A DNA stretch of 64,000 bases from Georgenia muralis (lineage in GTDB: Bacteria > Actinomycetota > Actinomycetes > Actinomycetales > Actinomycetaceae), in contig NZ_RKRA01000001.1 in the NCBI RefSeq assembly GCF_003814705.1, positions 1,674,001 through 1,738,000 on the forward strand, given 5' to 3'. Below are positions 46,502 to 55,893 of the stretch, piece by piece. Below the pieces are notes generated by a model, which was not told the origin of the DNA, ran no database searches, and worked only from the letters and a program-made list of their open reading frames with translations. A program made the translations under genes and the position numbers. Positions within the stretch are counted from its first letter, which is position 1; every line of letters begins with the position of its first letter.

Positions 46502-49500
46502 TCACCGGTTCCGTGCGTGCTCCGGCGGTCCCTGCTCGCCCGCGAACGGCGGTCGGCCGGGCTCGCCGACGTGCGGCGGACGGTTGCCCGGACGGTCCTC
46601 GTCCCCGCCGGCCGTGCCGACCGGCGGAAGGAGCGTGATCACCGTCGGCTCCGGGTTGGCGCCGAGGCGCGCCCCCGTCTCCGCCGGTGCCTGGTCGCTG
46701 AGCTCGAGCAGGCCGTGCATCTCGATGCTGCCGTCCGCGGCGATCTCCGGGACGAGATCGGTGTCGAGACTGCCGAACCAGTCGTCCGAGACCAGGTCGC
46801 CCTCGCTGTTGACGCTGGCGTCACGGACGAAGTCGCCCGCCACGGTGAGGTAGTTCGACGGCTCGGTGGTGAGCGTGTCCTCCTGCTCGCGCAGGTCGAT
46901 CCGGTCCGCAGCCCCCGCCACGTAGGACAGCATGCCGCTGACCTCGTAGTCGGTCGTGGACGCGCTCGTCGCGAGCTGGAGGTTACCCGAGGCGTTGTCG
47001 TACGACGTGACGTCGTGCACCCGCACGTCCGGTCCGGAGTTGGACGTGACGCCGCGGCCGAGGTTGCCGAACGAGACGGAGTTGCGCAGCAGGTGCTTGC
47101 CCGGCATCGACTCCCCGCCGAGCTTGAAGCCGTTGCCCTCACCGGTGCGCTCGGGGTCGTCCTCGAGCTGACCGTTGCGGTAGGCGACGGAGTCCTCGAC
47201 CACGACGTCGCCGATCGGCCCGGTGGTGGACTTGGCGTACAGGTCCCAACCGTCGTCGATGTTGTGGTGGGCGATGTTGTACCGGAAGACGTTGCCGTCC
47301 CCGACCGTCAGCTTCGCGGCGAAGCCGTCGGCGTCGTTGCCCTGGGGGTCGACGTTGTTGTGCGACACGCTGGAGACCACCAGGTTGTCCGACGGCCACA
47401 TCTCGTAGGGCTCGGAGGCCTCACCGGAGATCTGCACCCCGGTGTCCTGGTTGTGGTGGGACTCGATGCGCTCCACCACGTTGTGGTCGCCCTGGATGAG
47501 CAGGGGCTTCTGGTAGCCCTGCGACCCGGTGATCTCCAGGTCGTACAGGTGCCAGTAGTCGCCTCGCAGCTTGATCCCGCCCGACGTCGAGTCCGAGAGG
47601 TCGAGGGTGGCTCGCCCGTCGGGGTGGGACATCAGGGTGATCGGGGCCTCCGCGGTGCCGTCGTTCCCGCGGCCGACCACGACGGCCTCGGTGGGCCGGT
47701 ACGTGCCCGGCGCGAGGACGATCTGCTGGCCGGGCTGGACGAACGCCACGGCCGTGTGCAGGTCCAGCGGGTTCTCGGGCGTCCCGTCGCCGTTCGCGGT
47801 TCCGTCGGGGGCGACGTGGATCGACTCGCCCGGCTCGCCGAAGCGGTCGACCTCGATGGTGATCGGGATCGAGACCGGGTCGTAGGAGGACAGGTCCTCG
47901 TACTCGCCGAGCTGGGTCTGCTCCTCCTTGGGAGCGGGCGTGAGCTCGGCGGTCAGCTCGTTCGTCCCGTCCTCGAGCGGGACGGTGATCTCCCGGCTCT
48001 CGCCCGGTGCGAGCGTGACCTCACCGACGACGTCGCCGTCGCCGTCGCGGACGACCGCCTCACCGTGGACGTTGGACACGAGCGGGACGTCCAGACTGTC
48101 GTGCGGGGTGGTCCGCGTGACGTCGGCGCTCAGGGTGGGGTCGACGTAGGTGATGGGCCGCGGGAGCGGCGCCTCGTCGTCGTCCGGGTGGATCGTCGTG
48201 AACTCGATGTCGCTGGCGGTCACGACGATCTTCCGGGCGGCGAAGATGCCCACGTAGTACTTGTCGGGGTCCTGCTGCAGGAGCAGGTCCGGCTCGTAGT
48301 CGATGATCTCGTGGACCTCGCCGTCCTGGTCGGTCCAGATGGCGTGGAAACCCGTGTTGGACTTGCGCAGGGTGTACTCGTAGACGTCACCCTCGGTGAA
48401 CCGCGGCGGGTTCGTGTTCGAGCCCTCGGTGTAGCCCGCCCGGAAGTCCCAGTCGAACGGCTGCGACCGGCTCATGTCGCGGTCCGCGGAGGCGACGGTC
48501 GGGGCGTCGGTGTAGCCGTCGACGAACTTCCCGCCGGGGGTGCCGTACGCCACCTCGAGGGAGCCGTCCACGTCACGGGTGTACTTCGCCGACATGACGC
48601 CGGCGTTGTTGAAGTATCGCGCGGCGCGGTTGTTCGGCTCGAACGTGTCGACGGCGACGATGCCGAACCCGGACTGGTTGTCCTTCAGTGACGCGTCGTT
48701 CACCGTGAACGTCGCGGAGAGGGTGAAGTTCTCCGTGGCCGGGTCGATCTCGGTGTAGTAGTACATGAATCCGTCCTCGGAGTCGGCGATCTTGCCGTTG
48801 TTGTCGAGGAGGGAGAAGGTCAGAGAGCCGTCCGCGTTCTCGATCAGCTCGCCGTTGCTCGAGATTCCGGCGTGGGCGGACAGCCAGCGCTCGACCTCCC
48901 CGGAGACGGTCACCGCGTACGGTTCGGACGTGGCGGTGTCCACCCCGCGCAAAGCCGTGACCTGGAGCTCGTACGAGGTGCCGGGGGTCAGGCCGGTGAT
49001 GTCGGCGCTCGTCCCGGCGGTCGAGGGTCCGGCCGTCCAGTCGGTCGCGCCGGTCTCGCGGTAGGCGAGGTCGTAGGTCTCGGCCTCGGGGACCGCGCCC
49101 CACTCGACGGTGACGGTGGCCTGGTCGCCCTCGACCGCGGAGGTCAGGGCGGAGGTGATCTCCGGCGTCGCGAGCGGCAGCGTGAACGAGGGCGCGGCGA
49201 CCCGCTCGGACAGCAGGGCCGTCTCCTGGTCGTTGCGCGTCAGCGCCACCTGGACCTCGTAGTCGCCGGAGGCGTCCGGGGTGAGGGTGATGCTGCCCGC
49301 GTCTCCAGGGGTTCCGGAGACGCCGGACGCGACCTCCGTCTCGCCGTCGTAGAGGGTGGCGGTGGCGAGGTCGGCGCCCTCGAACCCGATGACGCCGTCG
49401 TAGCTCACGACGATGTCCCCGCCGTCGACGGTCACGTCGGTGATGGTGGGGACCGCGACGGCGTCCCAGGCGGGGCGCTCGGGCGCCGGGCCCTCGGTGA

Positions 49501-50020
49501 GCTCGACGTAGTAGATGTTCACGCCCGAGGACGGCGAGGCGATGTAGTAGGTGCCGGCGTCGGGGACGACCAGGGTGCCGACGGGGATGTCACCGCCGGA
49601 GGGTGCTCCGAGTGCGGGTACCCGGGCGACCTCGGTGCCGTCGAGCGTGTAGAGGGCAAGGTCTCGGTCAGCGCTGGAGCTGGAGCTCATGACGTAGACG
49701 GAGAGCACCGCCTCGCCGGTGGTGGTGAACTGCACCGAGCGGCTCTCGGCGTCGCCGGCGCCGCCCATCTTCAGGCGCTGGGTGAACTGCATCCCACCGC
49801 CGGTGTTGTTGTTGGCGTCGACCTCGACGGTCGTGTCGCCGGTTGCGTTCACGATGAACTGCCCGACCTGGAAGTCTGCGTCGTAGACGCGGGCCTCGAG
49901 GTCCGACGCGTTGAGCACGTGCTGGTCCGCCGTGGCGGTGCTCGTCAGTCCGACGAGCGCCAGCGCTGCGACGGCCAGGGCCGCGATCGCCGAGCGGAGG
50001 TGTCTGAGTGCGGTTGGCAT
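46502..50020 (-). CDS. Secreted multidomain pectate lyase (PL9-like) with FN3 domain
   Basis: A 1172-residue exported protein. The signal peptide (residues 1-31, ending TSTATA) has no lipobox. Then follow a beta-rich region, an FN3-like domain around residues 285-375 (VTVEWGAVPEAETYDLAYRE, LTPGTSYELQVTAL), a lectin/laminin-like block (about 385-620), and a right-handed beta-helix from about 730. The helix carries the PL9 core: SHHNQDTGVQISG, DADGFAAKLTVGDGN with the catalytic Lys and calcium Asp, and AHHNIDDGWDLYAK. It should cleave polygalacturonate by beta-elimination with calcium. A cre-like site stands upstream. It is monocistronic. Confidence 0.85.
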   Translation of the reverse strand: MPTALRHLRSAIAALAVAALALVGLTSTATADQHVLNASDLEARVYDADFQVGQFIVNATGDTTVEVDANNNTGGGMQFTQRLKMGGAGDAESRSVQFTTTGEAVLSVYVMSSSSSADRDLALYTLDGTEVARVPALGAPSGGDIPVGTLVVPDAGTYYIASPSSGVNIYYVELTEGPAPERPAWDAVAVPTITDVTVDGGDIVVSYDGVIGFEGADLATATLYDGETEVASGVSGTPGDAGSITLTPDASGDYEVQVALTRNDQETALLSERVAAPSFTLPLATPEITSALTSAVEGDQATVTVEWGAVPEAETYDLAYRETGATDWTAGPSTAGTSADITGLTPGTSYELQVTALRGVDTATSEPYAVTVSGEVERWLSAHAGISSNGELIENADGSLTFSLLDNNGKIADSEDGFMYYYTEIDPATENFTLSATFTVNDASLKDNQSGFGIVAVDTFEPNNRAARYFNNAGVMSAKYTRDVDGSLEVAYGTPGGKFVDGYTDAPTVASADRDMSRSQPFDWDFRAGYTEGSNTNPPRFTEGDVYEYTLRKSNTGFHAIWTDQDGEVHEIIDYEPDLLLQQDPDKYYVGIFAARKIVVTASDIEFTTIHPDDDEAPLPRPITYVDPTLSADVTRTTPHDSLDVPLVSNVHGEAVVRDGDGDVVGEVTLAPGESREITVPLEDGTNELTAELTPAPKEEQTQLGEYEDLSSYDPVSIPITIEVDRFGEPGESIHVAPDGTANGDGTPENPLDLHTAVAFVQPGQQIVLAPGTYRPTEAVVVGRGNDGTAEAPITLMSHPDGRATLDLSDSTSGGIKLRGDYWHLYDLEITGSQGYQKPLLIQGDHNVVERIESHHNQDTGVQISGEASEPYEMWPSDNLVVSSVSHNNVDPQGNDADGFAAKLTVGDGNVFRYNIAHHNIDDGWDLYAKSTTGPIGDVVVEDSVAYRNGQLEDDPERTGEGNGFKLGGESMPGKHLLRNSVSFGNLGRGVTSNSGPDVRVHDVTSYDNASGNLQLATSASTTDYEVSGMLSYVAGAADRIDLREQEDTLTTEPSNYLTVAGDFVRDASVNSEGDLVSDDWFGSLDTDLVPEIAADGSIEMHGLLELSDQAPAETGARLGANPEPTVITLLPPVGTAGGDEDRPGNRPPHVGEPGRPPFAGEQGPPEHARNR

Positions 50021-50113
50021 AGGTGTCGACTCCCGGGTGCGTCCCGTCGGCCAGCGGCCAGCCTCGCGAGATACGACGCTGTACGGAGGACCTGCTGACC
50101 TGGCTTCCGCCGG

Positions 50114-50127
50114 TGGAAGCGCTTACA
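50114..50127. promoter_or_regulatory. cre-like LacI-family operator before the pectate lyase gene
   Basis: TGGAAGCGCTTACA is a perfect match to the TGNAAGCGNTTNCA consensus of LacI/GalR regulators. It lies 94 bases before the pectate lyase start. The bound regulator could be the LacI protein at 53357 or another one. Confidence 0.7.
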
Positions 50128-50245
50128 TGGTCAAATCTAGGTCTCCACCCGGTGAAATGTCAAGGTTTCCGCTGGTTCAGGTCATCGAACGCCCTCAAGC
50201 CTGGGTATCGGCGTGCCGGGCAGGGAGGGTGAGACGGGGGGCCGG

Positions 50246-51961
50246 TCAGGCCCCGGTGCTGCTCAGCACGGTCGAGGCGGCGATCTTGAGCAGCCCGTCC
50301 TCCTCCGCCAGGCGGTAGGCGGTCCGCTCCACGACGACGCGGCCGTCGTCGAACCGGTAGGTAAGCGTGGCCTCCACCTGGTCCGGGGGTAGACCCTGGA
50401 CGTCCGTCACCGCGACGTCCTCGATGTCGGCCCAGAAGGCCTCGTAGCTCTCGCGTCCCCCGGCGTGGCCCGACTGGTAGGCGGTGGTCATGCGCGGCCA
50501 GGCGGCGTCGGTGTCATCAGGCATGAACGCGTAGTAGTCGACCACCGCGGAGGCCAGCTGCGTCGCCCGGTCCGGCGCAGGCTCCTCGGCCGGGGCCGGG
50601 TCCTCCTCGGCCGGCGCCGGTTCGGGCTCGGGCTCCTGCGTCGTCGGCGCGGGGGTGGGCGGAGGTGTCGTGGCGGGGGCGGTCGGGGTGGGTGACTCCT
50701 CCGGAGCCGCCGTCGCGTCGCCGGTCGGCTCGGCGGACGGCGCGCTGGACGGCGTCGGACCTGGCTCGGCGGTGGTGCCCGGGTCGGGCCCCGTCAGCAT
50801 CGCCGCGACGACCCACACGACGGCGACCAGGAGGGCGGCGGCGGCCAGCACGCCGAGCAGGCGCCGCCGCGGTGCACCACCGGCGGGGGCGCTGGGGGCC
50901 GCCGAGACGGAGGGGGTCCGCGCGTGTGCGGGAGGCCTGGTGGCGGGACGGTGCTGGTCCGGACGACCGGCGGGCGGTGCGGGCGGCTCGGCGGCCGGCG
51001 CCGCCGGGGGCACCTCGTCCGTCAACGGCTCCTCGGGCGTCGACGGGTGCACCGCCGGGACGTCCGCGGGCACCGGGACGACCACCGGTGCCGGCTCCTC
51101 CGGCGCAGCCCGCTCCTCCCGCGCCGCCCGCTCCTCGGTGGGCACGGCCGCGGTCGCCGCGAGGTGGGCGGCGACGGCTTCCATCGTGGGCCGCTCCGCC
51201 GTCTCCGCCGAGAGCATCCGGAGCAGGAAGGGGGTGAGCGGCCCGGCGCGGGTCGGCGGCTCGACCTCTGCGGCCGCGACCTTGTGCAGCAGGGCGATGG
51301 AGTTCGGCTCGGCGCCGAACGGCGGCCGTCCCTCGAGGGCCGCGTAGAGCGTGGCGCCGAGGGAGAAGACGTCGGACGCAAAGGTGGCGTCCCCGCCGCG
51401 TGCCACCTCGGGCGCGAGGAACGCGGGGGTTCCGTGGACCATGCCGGTCGCGGTGAGAGTGGGGTCGCCCATGGCGTGCGAGATCCCGAAGTCGCTGATG
51501 TGCGCGGCACCGTCGTCGGTGATGAGGATGTTCCCGGGCTTGACGTCGCGGTGGACGATCCCGAGCCCGTGGGCGGCGGCGAGGGCGGAGGCGACCTGTG
51601 CGCCGAGCCGTGCGACGTCGGCGACCGGCAGGGGTCCGCGCTCACGGAGGACGGCCGAGAGCGGCGTCGAGGGCAGGAACGGCATGATGAGACAAGGCCG
51701 GCCCTCGTGCTCGACGGCGTCGAAGACGGGTACTGCGTGCGGGTGGTGGAGGCGCGCGGTGATCCGCGCCTCTCGCATCGCCCGGCTCTTCGCGAGCTCG
51801 GCCTCGGCCTCGGGGAGGCCGGGCGCGGTGTGCAGCTGTTTGATCGCGACCGTCCGCTCGAGGCGCTCGTCCCACGCCTCCCAGACCACGCCCATCCCGC
51901 CGGTGGCGATCACCCTGACGGGGCGATAGCGACCGGCGATGAGAGGCTGCGGCTCGCTCAC
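50246..51961 (-). CDS. Receptor-type serine/threonine protein kinase
   Basis: A 571-residue membrane kinase. The catalytic domain (about residues 10-270) has GGMGVVWEAWD with the ATP-loop, VAIKQL with the Lys, HRDVKPGNIL with the catalytic Asp, SDFGISHAMGD and GTPAFLAPEV. A Pro/Ala-rich linker leads to a single membrane helix (about 382-402), then a Thr/Pro/Glu-rich stalk and a roughly 100-residue outside domain without PASTA repeats. GTG 51961 follows GGAAGGGG. The outside domain (DYYAFMPDDTDAAWPRMT) resembles NTF2-like folds of such kinases. Confidence 0.92.
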   Translation of the reverse strand: MSEPQPLIAGRYRPVRVIATGGMGVVWEAWDERLERTVAIKQLHTAPGLPEAEAELAKSRAMREARITARLHHPHAVPVFDAVEHEGRPCLIMPFLPSTPLSAVLRERGPLPVADVARLGAQVASALAAAHGLGIVHRDVKPGNILITDDGAAHISDFGISHAMGDPTLTATGMVHGTPAFLAPEVARGGDATFASDVFSLGATLYAALEGRPPFGAEPNSIALLHKVAAAEVEPPTRAGPLTPFLLRMLSAETAERPTMEAVAAHLAATAAVPTEERAAREERAAPEEPAPVVVPVPADVPAVHPSTPEEPLTDEVPPAAPAAEPPAPPAGRPDQHRPATRPPAHARTPSVSAAPSAPAGGAPRRRLLGVLAAAALLVAVVWVVAAMLTGPDPGTTAEPGPTPSSAPSAEPTGDATAAPEESPTPTAPATTPPPTPAPTTQEPEPEPAPAEEDPAPAEEPAPDRATQLASAVVDYYAFMPDDTDAAWPRMTTAYQSGHAGGRESYEAFWADIEDVAVTDVQGLPPDQVEATLTYRFDDGRVVVERTAYRLAEEDGLLKIAASTVLSSTGA

Positions 51962-52037
51962 CGGACCCCTTCCTCGTAGGACGACGCACCGAGCGTAAGG
52001 CTGGTGGTGGCAGGGCCGCCCGCCGGGGTTGACGGTG

Positions 52038-52991
52038 TCAGTGGTGCGCCCCGGCCTTCTTCTTCCGCGGGATGACGTGCATGACCGCGACGACGACCGC
52101 ACCGGCGGCGAGGCCGAAGATGGCCGAGCCGAGCGTGTTGACGAGCCAGCCGACGAACGCGCCGACCGCAGGCAGGGCGTGGGCAGCGGCCTCCTCGAGC
52201 TGGCGGACCAGCGCGTAGGGGCCGTGCCAGCCCAGCTCGTCCGTACCCACGAGGAGGATGTGCCCGCCCACCCAGAGCATGGCGACGAGGCCCACGGTGG
52301 AGAGGATCGCGAGGAGCTTCGGCATCGCCTTGACGAGGAAGCGACCCAGGCGCTGGGAGAACGCGGCCTCCCGCTCGGCCAGGTGCAGCCCGATGTCGTC
52401 CATCTTCACGATGAGCGCGACGACGCCGTAGACCAGCGCGGTGATGCCGAGCGCGACGACGACGAGGATGAGCGCGCGGGTGAGGAACGGCTCGTCCGCG
52501 ACCTCGTTGAGCGAGATGACCATGATCTCGGCGGAGAGGATGAAGTCGGTGCGGATCGCCCCGCTGACCATCGACTTCTCCTCCTCGGGCCCGACCTCGG
52601 CAGCCGGCGCGGCCTCCTTCTCCTCCTTGTGCTTGCCGGTGAGGAGCTCGTAGATCTTCTCCGCGCCCTCGTAGGAGAGGTACAGACCGCCGAGCATGAG
52701 GATCGGCGTGAGCAGCCACGGGAGGAACTGGCTCAGCAGCAGGATGGCCGGGAGGATGAACAGGAGCTTGTTGCGGATCGAGCCGATGGCGATCTTCTTG
52801 ATCATCGGCAGCTCGCGCTTGGCTGCGAAGCCGTGCACGTACCGCGGCGTCACCGCTGTGTCGTCGATGACGACGCCGGCCGCCTTCATGCTCGCGCGAC
52901 CGGCGGCGGCCCCGATGTCGTCGACGGATGCTGCCGCGATCCTGGCCAGGGCGGCCACGTCGTCGAGCAGGGCGACGAGGCCGCCGCTCAC
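52038..52991 (-). CDS. DUF808 family membrane protein
   Basis: A 317-residue inner-membrane protein of the widespread DUF808 (YedI-like) family. It begins SGGLVALLDDVAALARIAAASVDDIG, typical of the family, and continues with VIDDTAVTPRYVHGF, LMLGGLYLSYEGAEK and several membrane helices up to the basic C-terminus. I chose GTG 52991 since it gives the family start; longer frames reach into the LacI promoter region. Function unknown. Confidence 0.88.
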   Translation of the reverse strand: MSGGLVALLDDVAALARIAAASVDDIGAAAGRASMKAAGVVIDDTAVTPRYVHGFAAKRELPMIKKIAIGSIRNKLLFILPAILLLSQFLPWLLTPILMLGGLYLSYEGAEKIYELLTGKHKEEKEAAPAAEVGPEEEKSMVSGAIRTDFILSAEIMVISLNEVADEPFLTRALILVVVALGITALVYGVVALIVKMDDIGLHLAEREAAFSQRLGRFLVKAMPKLLAILSTVGLVAMLWVGGHILLVGTDELGWHGPYALVRQLEEAAAHALPAVGAFVGWLVNTLGSAIFGLAAGAVVVAVMHVIPRKKKAGAHH

Positions 52992-53356
52992 CGGGTGCTC
53001 CCGGGTGCGCGCACGGCGGCGGGTCGGGCGGCGGAGGACGCGCGGGGCGTCGGGTACGTCGGCACGATCGTGAGAATAGGCGTTTCGGCGCCAGCCTGCC
53101 GCTCGGGCCGCTCGGGCCGCTCGGGGGCGGCCCTCGGCGGGGCGGCGTGCCGGCGGCTGATCGGCTCGCTCCCGCGCTGACGGCGAATGGGGAGGGAGCG
53201 GCACGAGAGCCGGTTTTCCGGGCGTTCTGGTCCACATCTCGCCAGGTCACGAGTTCACAACGACTCTTGACACGGTCGCTGCCGGAGCGCAAGACTCCAA
53301 CCACTGCTCAAACGATTTAACACCACGGCAGGACCACCTCGACGGGGAGGCTGATC
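52992..53356. other. Intergenic region between DUF808 and lacI
   Basis: In 365 bases I see no gene. A short GCTCGGGCC triple repeat lies at 53101-53125, and a LacI-type half-palindrome CTCAAACGATTTAA at 53307-53320, 36 bases before lacI. The last 150 bases are less GC-rich and hold the lacI promoter. Confidence 0.5.
53307..53320. promoter_or_regulatory. Candidate LacI autoregulatory operator
   Basis: CTCAAACGATTTAA resembles the TNAAACGNTTNA class of LacI-family sites, with central CG. Its position directly before lacI suggests autoregulation; low certainty. Confidence 0.4.
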
Positions 53357-54415
53357 ATGACCAAGCGAGCCGGGATCCGGGACGTCGCCCGGGAGGCGGG
53401 CGTCTCTCCGGCCACCGTCTCGCTCGTGCTCAACGACCGCGCCGCGACGAGGATCCCGGCCAGCACCCAGGAGCGGGTGCGTCGGGCGGCGGCGGACATC
53501 GGGTACTCGCCGAACTCGGTCGCCCGGAGCCTGCGCACCCGCACCACGCGGACCATCGGGCTCATCTCCGACGAGATCGCCACGACCCCCTACGCCGTCC
53601 GGATGATCGAGGCGGTCCAGGACGGCGCCCGGGCCCACGGGCACCTCGTGTTCCTCGTGAGCACCGCCGCGGAGCGGTCCCTCGAGCGTGATGCGGTGGC
53701 CGCCCTGCGCGACCAGCAGGTCGACGGGCTCATCTACGCGTGCATGTGGCACCGCGACGTCGAGGTGCCGCAGGGGATGCCGCCGGGGTCGGTCGTCCTG
53801 GACGGGCGCCCGGACCGGGCGGGCTACCCCGCCGTCGTGCCGGACGACCGGCGGGGCGCCGAGGTCGCCGTCCAGGCGCTCGTCGACGCCGGGCACCGGC
53901 GGATTGCGTACGTCGACATCGACGAGGACCCCTCGCCACTGGCCTCGGGCCTGCGCCACGAGGGCTACCTCGCCGTCCTGGCGGCGGCCGGGATCGACCC
54001 CGACCCCGCACTCCACGTCAAGGGCTCGGCGGACGCCGTCGGCGCCCGGGACGCGGCCGGCCGGCTGCTCGAGCTGCCGCCCGGCCGCCGGCCCACCGCC
54101 CTGTTCTGCTTCAACGACCGCATGGCGATGGGCGCGTACTCCGCGGCCCGGCGTCACGGCCTGGAGATCCCCACCGACCTGTCGGTCGTCGGCTACGACG
54201 ACCAGCAGCTCATCGCCGCCGAGCTCGACCCGCCGCTGACCACCGTCGCCCTGCCGCACTACGACATGGGGCGGTGGGCGGTGGAGGTGCTGCTCGGGTC
54301 GCGCGAGGCGCCGCCCGACCAGGGCGTGATGTTGATGCCGTGCCCTCTCATCACGAGGGAGTCGGTAGGTCCGCCGCCGGCCGAGCAGAAGGAGCCTGGC
54401 CGACGACGGACGTGA
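53357..54415 (+). CDS. LacI-family transcriptional regulator
   Basis: A 352-residue repressor. The N-terminal helix-turn-helix (GIRDVAREAGVSPATVSLVLN, residues about 5-25) and hinge (GYSPNSVARSLRTRTT) lead into a periplasmic-binding-protein-like core with YDDQQLIAAELDPPLTTVALP near its end. ATG 53357 follows ACGGGGAGG. It heads the sugar ABC operon 80 bases downstream and very likely represses it, with a sugar as inducer. Confidence 0.93.
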   Translation: MTKRAGIRDVAREAGVSPATVSLVLNDRAATRIPASTQERVRRAAADIGYSPNSVARSLRTRTTRTIGLISDEIATTPYAVRMIEAVQDGARAHGHLVFLVSTAAERSLERDAVAALRDQQVDGLIYACMWHRDVEVPQGMPPGSVVLDGRPDRAGYPAVVPDDRRGAEVAVQALVDAGHRRIAYVDIDEDPSPLASGLRHEGYLAVLAAAGIDPDPALHVKGSADAVGARDAAGRLLELPPGRRPTALFCFNDRMAMGAYSAARRHGLEIPTDLSVVGYDDQQLIAAELDPPLTTVALPHYDMGRWAVEVLLGSREAPPDQGVMLMPCPLITRESVGPPPAEQKEPGRRRT

Positions 54416-54495
54416 AACACCCTGTGGCCGTCGACCGACGGTCACCGAGCCGGAGGTCCGACCTTGCCCGTCGGGCCCCCAGGAAAGGAATCACG

Positions 54496-55797
54496 ATGCG
54501 ACGCAAGTCCTTCACGGCGATCGTAGCCACCACCGCGGCCCTCGGGATCGTGCTGACCGCGTGCGGACGGGCCGGTGAGTCCGACGGCGGTGGCGGTGGC
54601 GGCGCCGACGGCGAGACCACCGAGCTGACCATGTGGACCCACTCCGCCGGGAACCCGGCCGAGCTGGAGGTCTACGAGAAGATCGTCGCCGACTTCAACG
54701 ACTCCCAGGACGGGTACGAGGTCGTCATGGAGTCCTTCCCGCAGGGCGCCTACAACGACGCGATCGTCGCGGCGGCGGCGTCGGGCGACCTGCCCTGCCT
54801 GCTCGACATGGACGGCCCGATCGTCCCGAACTGGGCGTGGGCGGGCTACATCCAGCCGCTCGGCCTCGACCCGGCGGTCACCGACGACCTCCTGCCGACG
54901 GCGGTCGGGCGCTACCAGGACGAGATCTACTCCGCGGGATACTGGGACGCCGCGCTCGCCGTCTTCGCCCGGCAGTCCGTGCTCGACGAGAACGGCATCC
55001 GGGTCCCCACCTTCGAGGAGCCCTGGACGCAGGAGGAGTTCGACGAGGCGCTGACCACGCTCCAGGGCGCTGGTTACGAGACCCCGCTGGACATCGGTGC
55101 CGAGGACACCGGCGAGTGGTGGTCCTACGCCTACTCGCCCATGCTCCAGAGCGCCGGTGGCGACCTCATCGACCGCGACACCATGCTCACCGCCGACGGG
55201 GCGCTCAACGGGCCGGAGGCCGTGGAGTTCTTCACCTGGTTCCAGGGTCTGTTCGACCAGGGCCTCGCCTCGGACTCGGGCGAGATCGGCAACGAGGAGT
55301 TCAACAACGACGAGGTGGCGCTGAGCTACACCGGTGTCTGGAACGCGATGGACTCCCTGGACGCGGTCGGCGACGACCTGCTCATCCTGCCCCCGCCGGA
55401 CCTCGGCAACGGCCCGGTCATCGGCGGTGCCTCCTGGCAGTGGGGGATCTCGGCCGAGTGCGACGCCGCCGACGGCGCCCGGGAGTACCTGGAGTTCAGC
55501 TTCAAGCCCGAGTACGTCGCCGAGTTCGCCGACAAGCAGGTCGTCATCCCGGCCATCGCCGAGGCCGAGGAGCTGTCCGAGAACTTCGGTGAGGGTGACC
55601 CGCTCCAGCCGTTCGTCGAGCTCTCGCAGCGCTACGCGCTCGAGCGCCCCCCGACACCGGCGTACCCGGTGATCTCCAGCGTCTTCGAGCGCGCCGCGAA
55701 GGACATCATGAACGGCGCCGACGTCCAGTCCACGCTCGACCAGGCGGTCCAGGAGATCGACGCCAACATCGAGTCCAACGACGGGTACGGCTTCTGA
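54496..55797 (+). CDS. CUT1 sugar ABC substrate-binding lipoprotein
   Basis: A 433-residue extracellular binding protein. Signal peptide with lipobox VLTACG, then a Gly/Asp tether, then ELTMWTHSAGNPAELEVYEKIVADFN, the usual family 1 start. GGASWQWGISAECDAADGA lies in the hinge region. ATG 54496 follows AGGAAAGGAATCACG. Together with the two permeases and the GH32/43-like enzyme it suggests uptake of a short oligosaccharide, possibly fructoside; this is inference. Confidence 0.9.
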   Translation: MRRKSFTAIVATTAALGIVLTACGRAGESDGGGGGGADGETTELTMWTHSAGNPAELEVYEKIVADFNDSQDGYEVVMESFPQGAYNDAIVAAAASGDLPCLLDMDGPIVPNWAWAGYIQPLGLDPAVTDDLLPTAVGRYQDEIYSAGYWDAALAVFARQSVLDENGIRVPTFEEPWTQEEFDEALTTLQGAGYETPLDIGAEDTGEWWSYAYSPMLQSAGGDLIDRDTMLTADGALNGPEAVEFFTWFQGLFDQGLASDSGEIGNEEFNNDEVALSYTGVWNAMDSLDAVGDDLLILPPPDLGNGPVIGGASWQWGISAECDAADGAREYLEFSFKPEYVAEFADKQVVIPAIAEAEELSENFGEGDPLQPFVELSQRYALERPPTPAYPVISSVFERAAKDIMNGADVQSTLDQAVQEIDANIESNDGYGF

Positions 55798-55821
55798 GCC
55801 GACCGTCCTGAACGGCGGTCG

Positions 55822-55868
55822 GGGCGGCGCAGCCTGCTGCGACGACGCAACCCACAGGTGCGCCGCCC
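55822..55868 (+). terminator. Hairpin between binding-protein and permease genes
   Basis: GGGCGGCGCA pairs with TGCGCCGCCC around a 27-base loop; a shorter CCGACCG/CGGTCGG stem (55799-55822) precedes it. As in the 26627 case it likely tunes the ratio of binding protein to permease. Confidence 0.5.
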
Positions 55869-55893
55869 CCGCCCGCCGGAACGGATGTGCACC

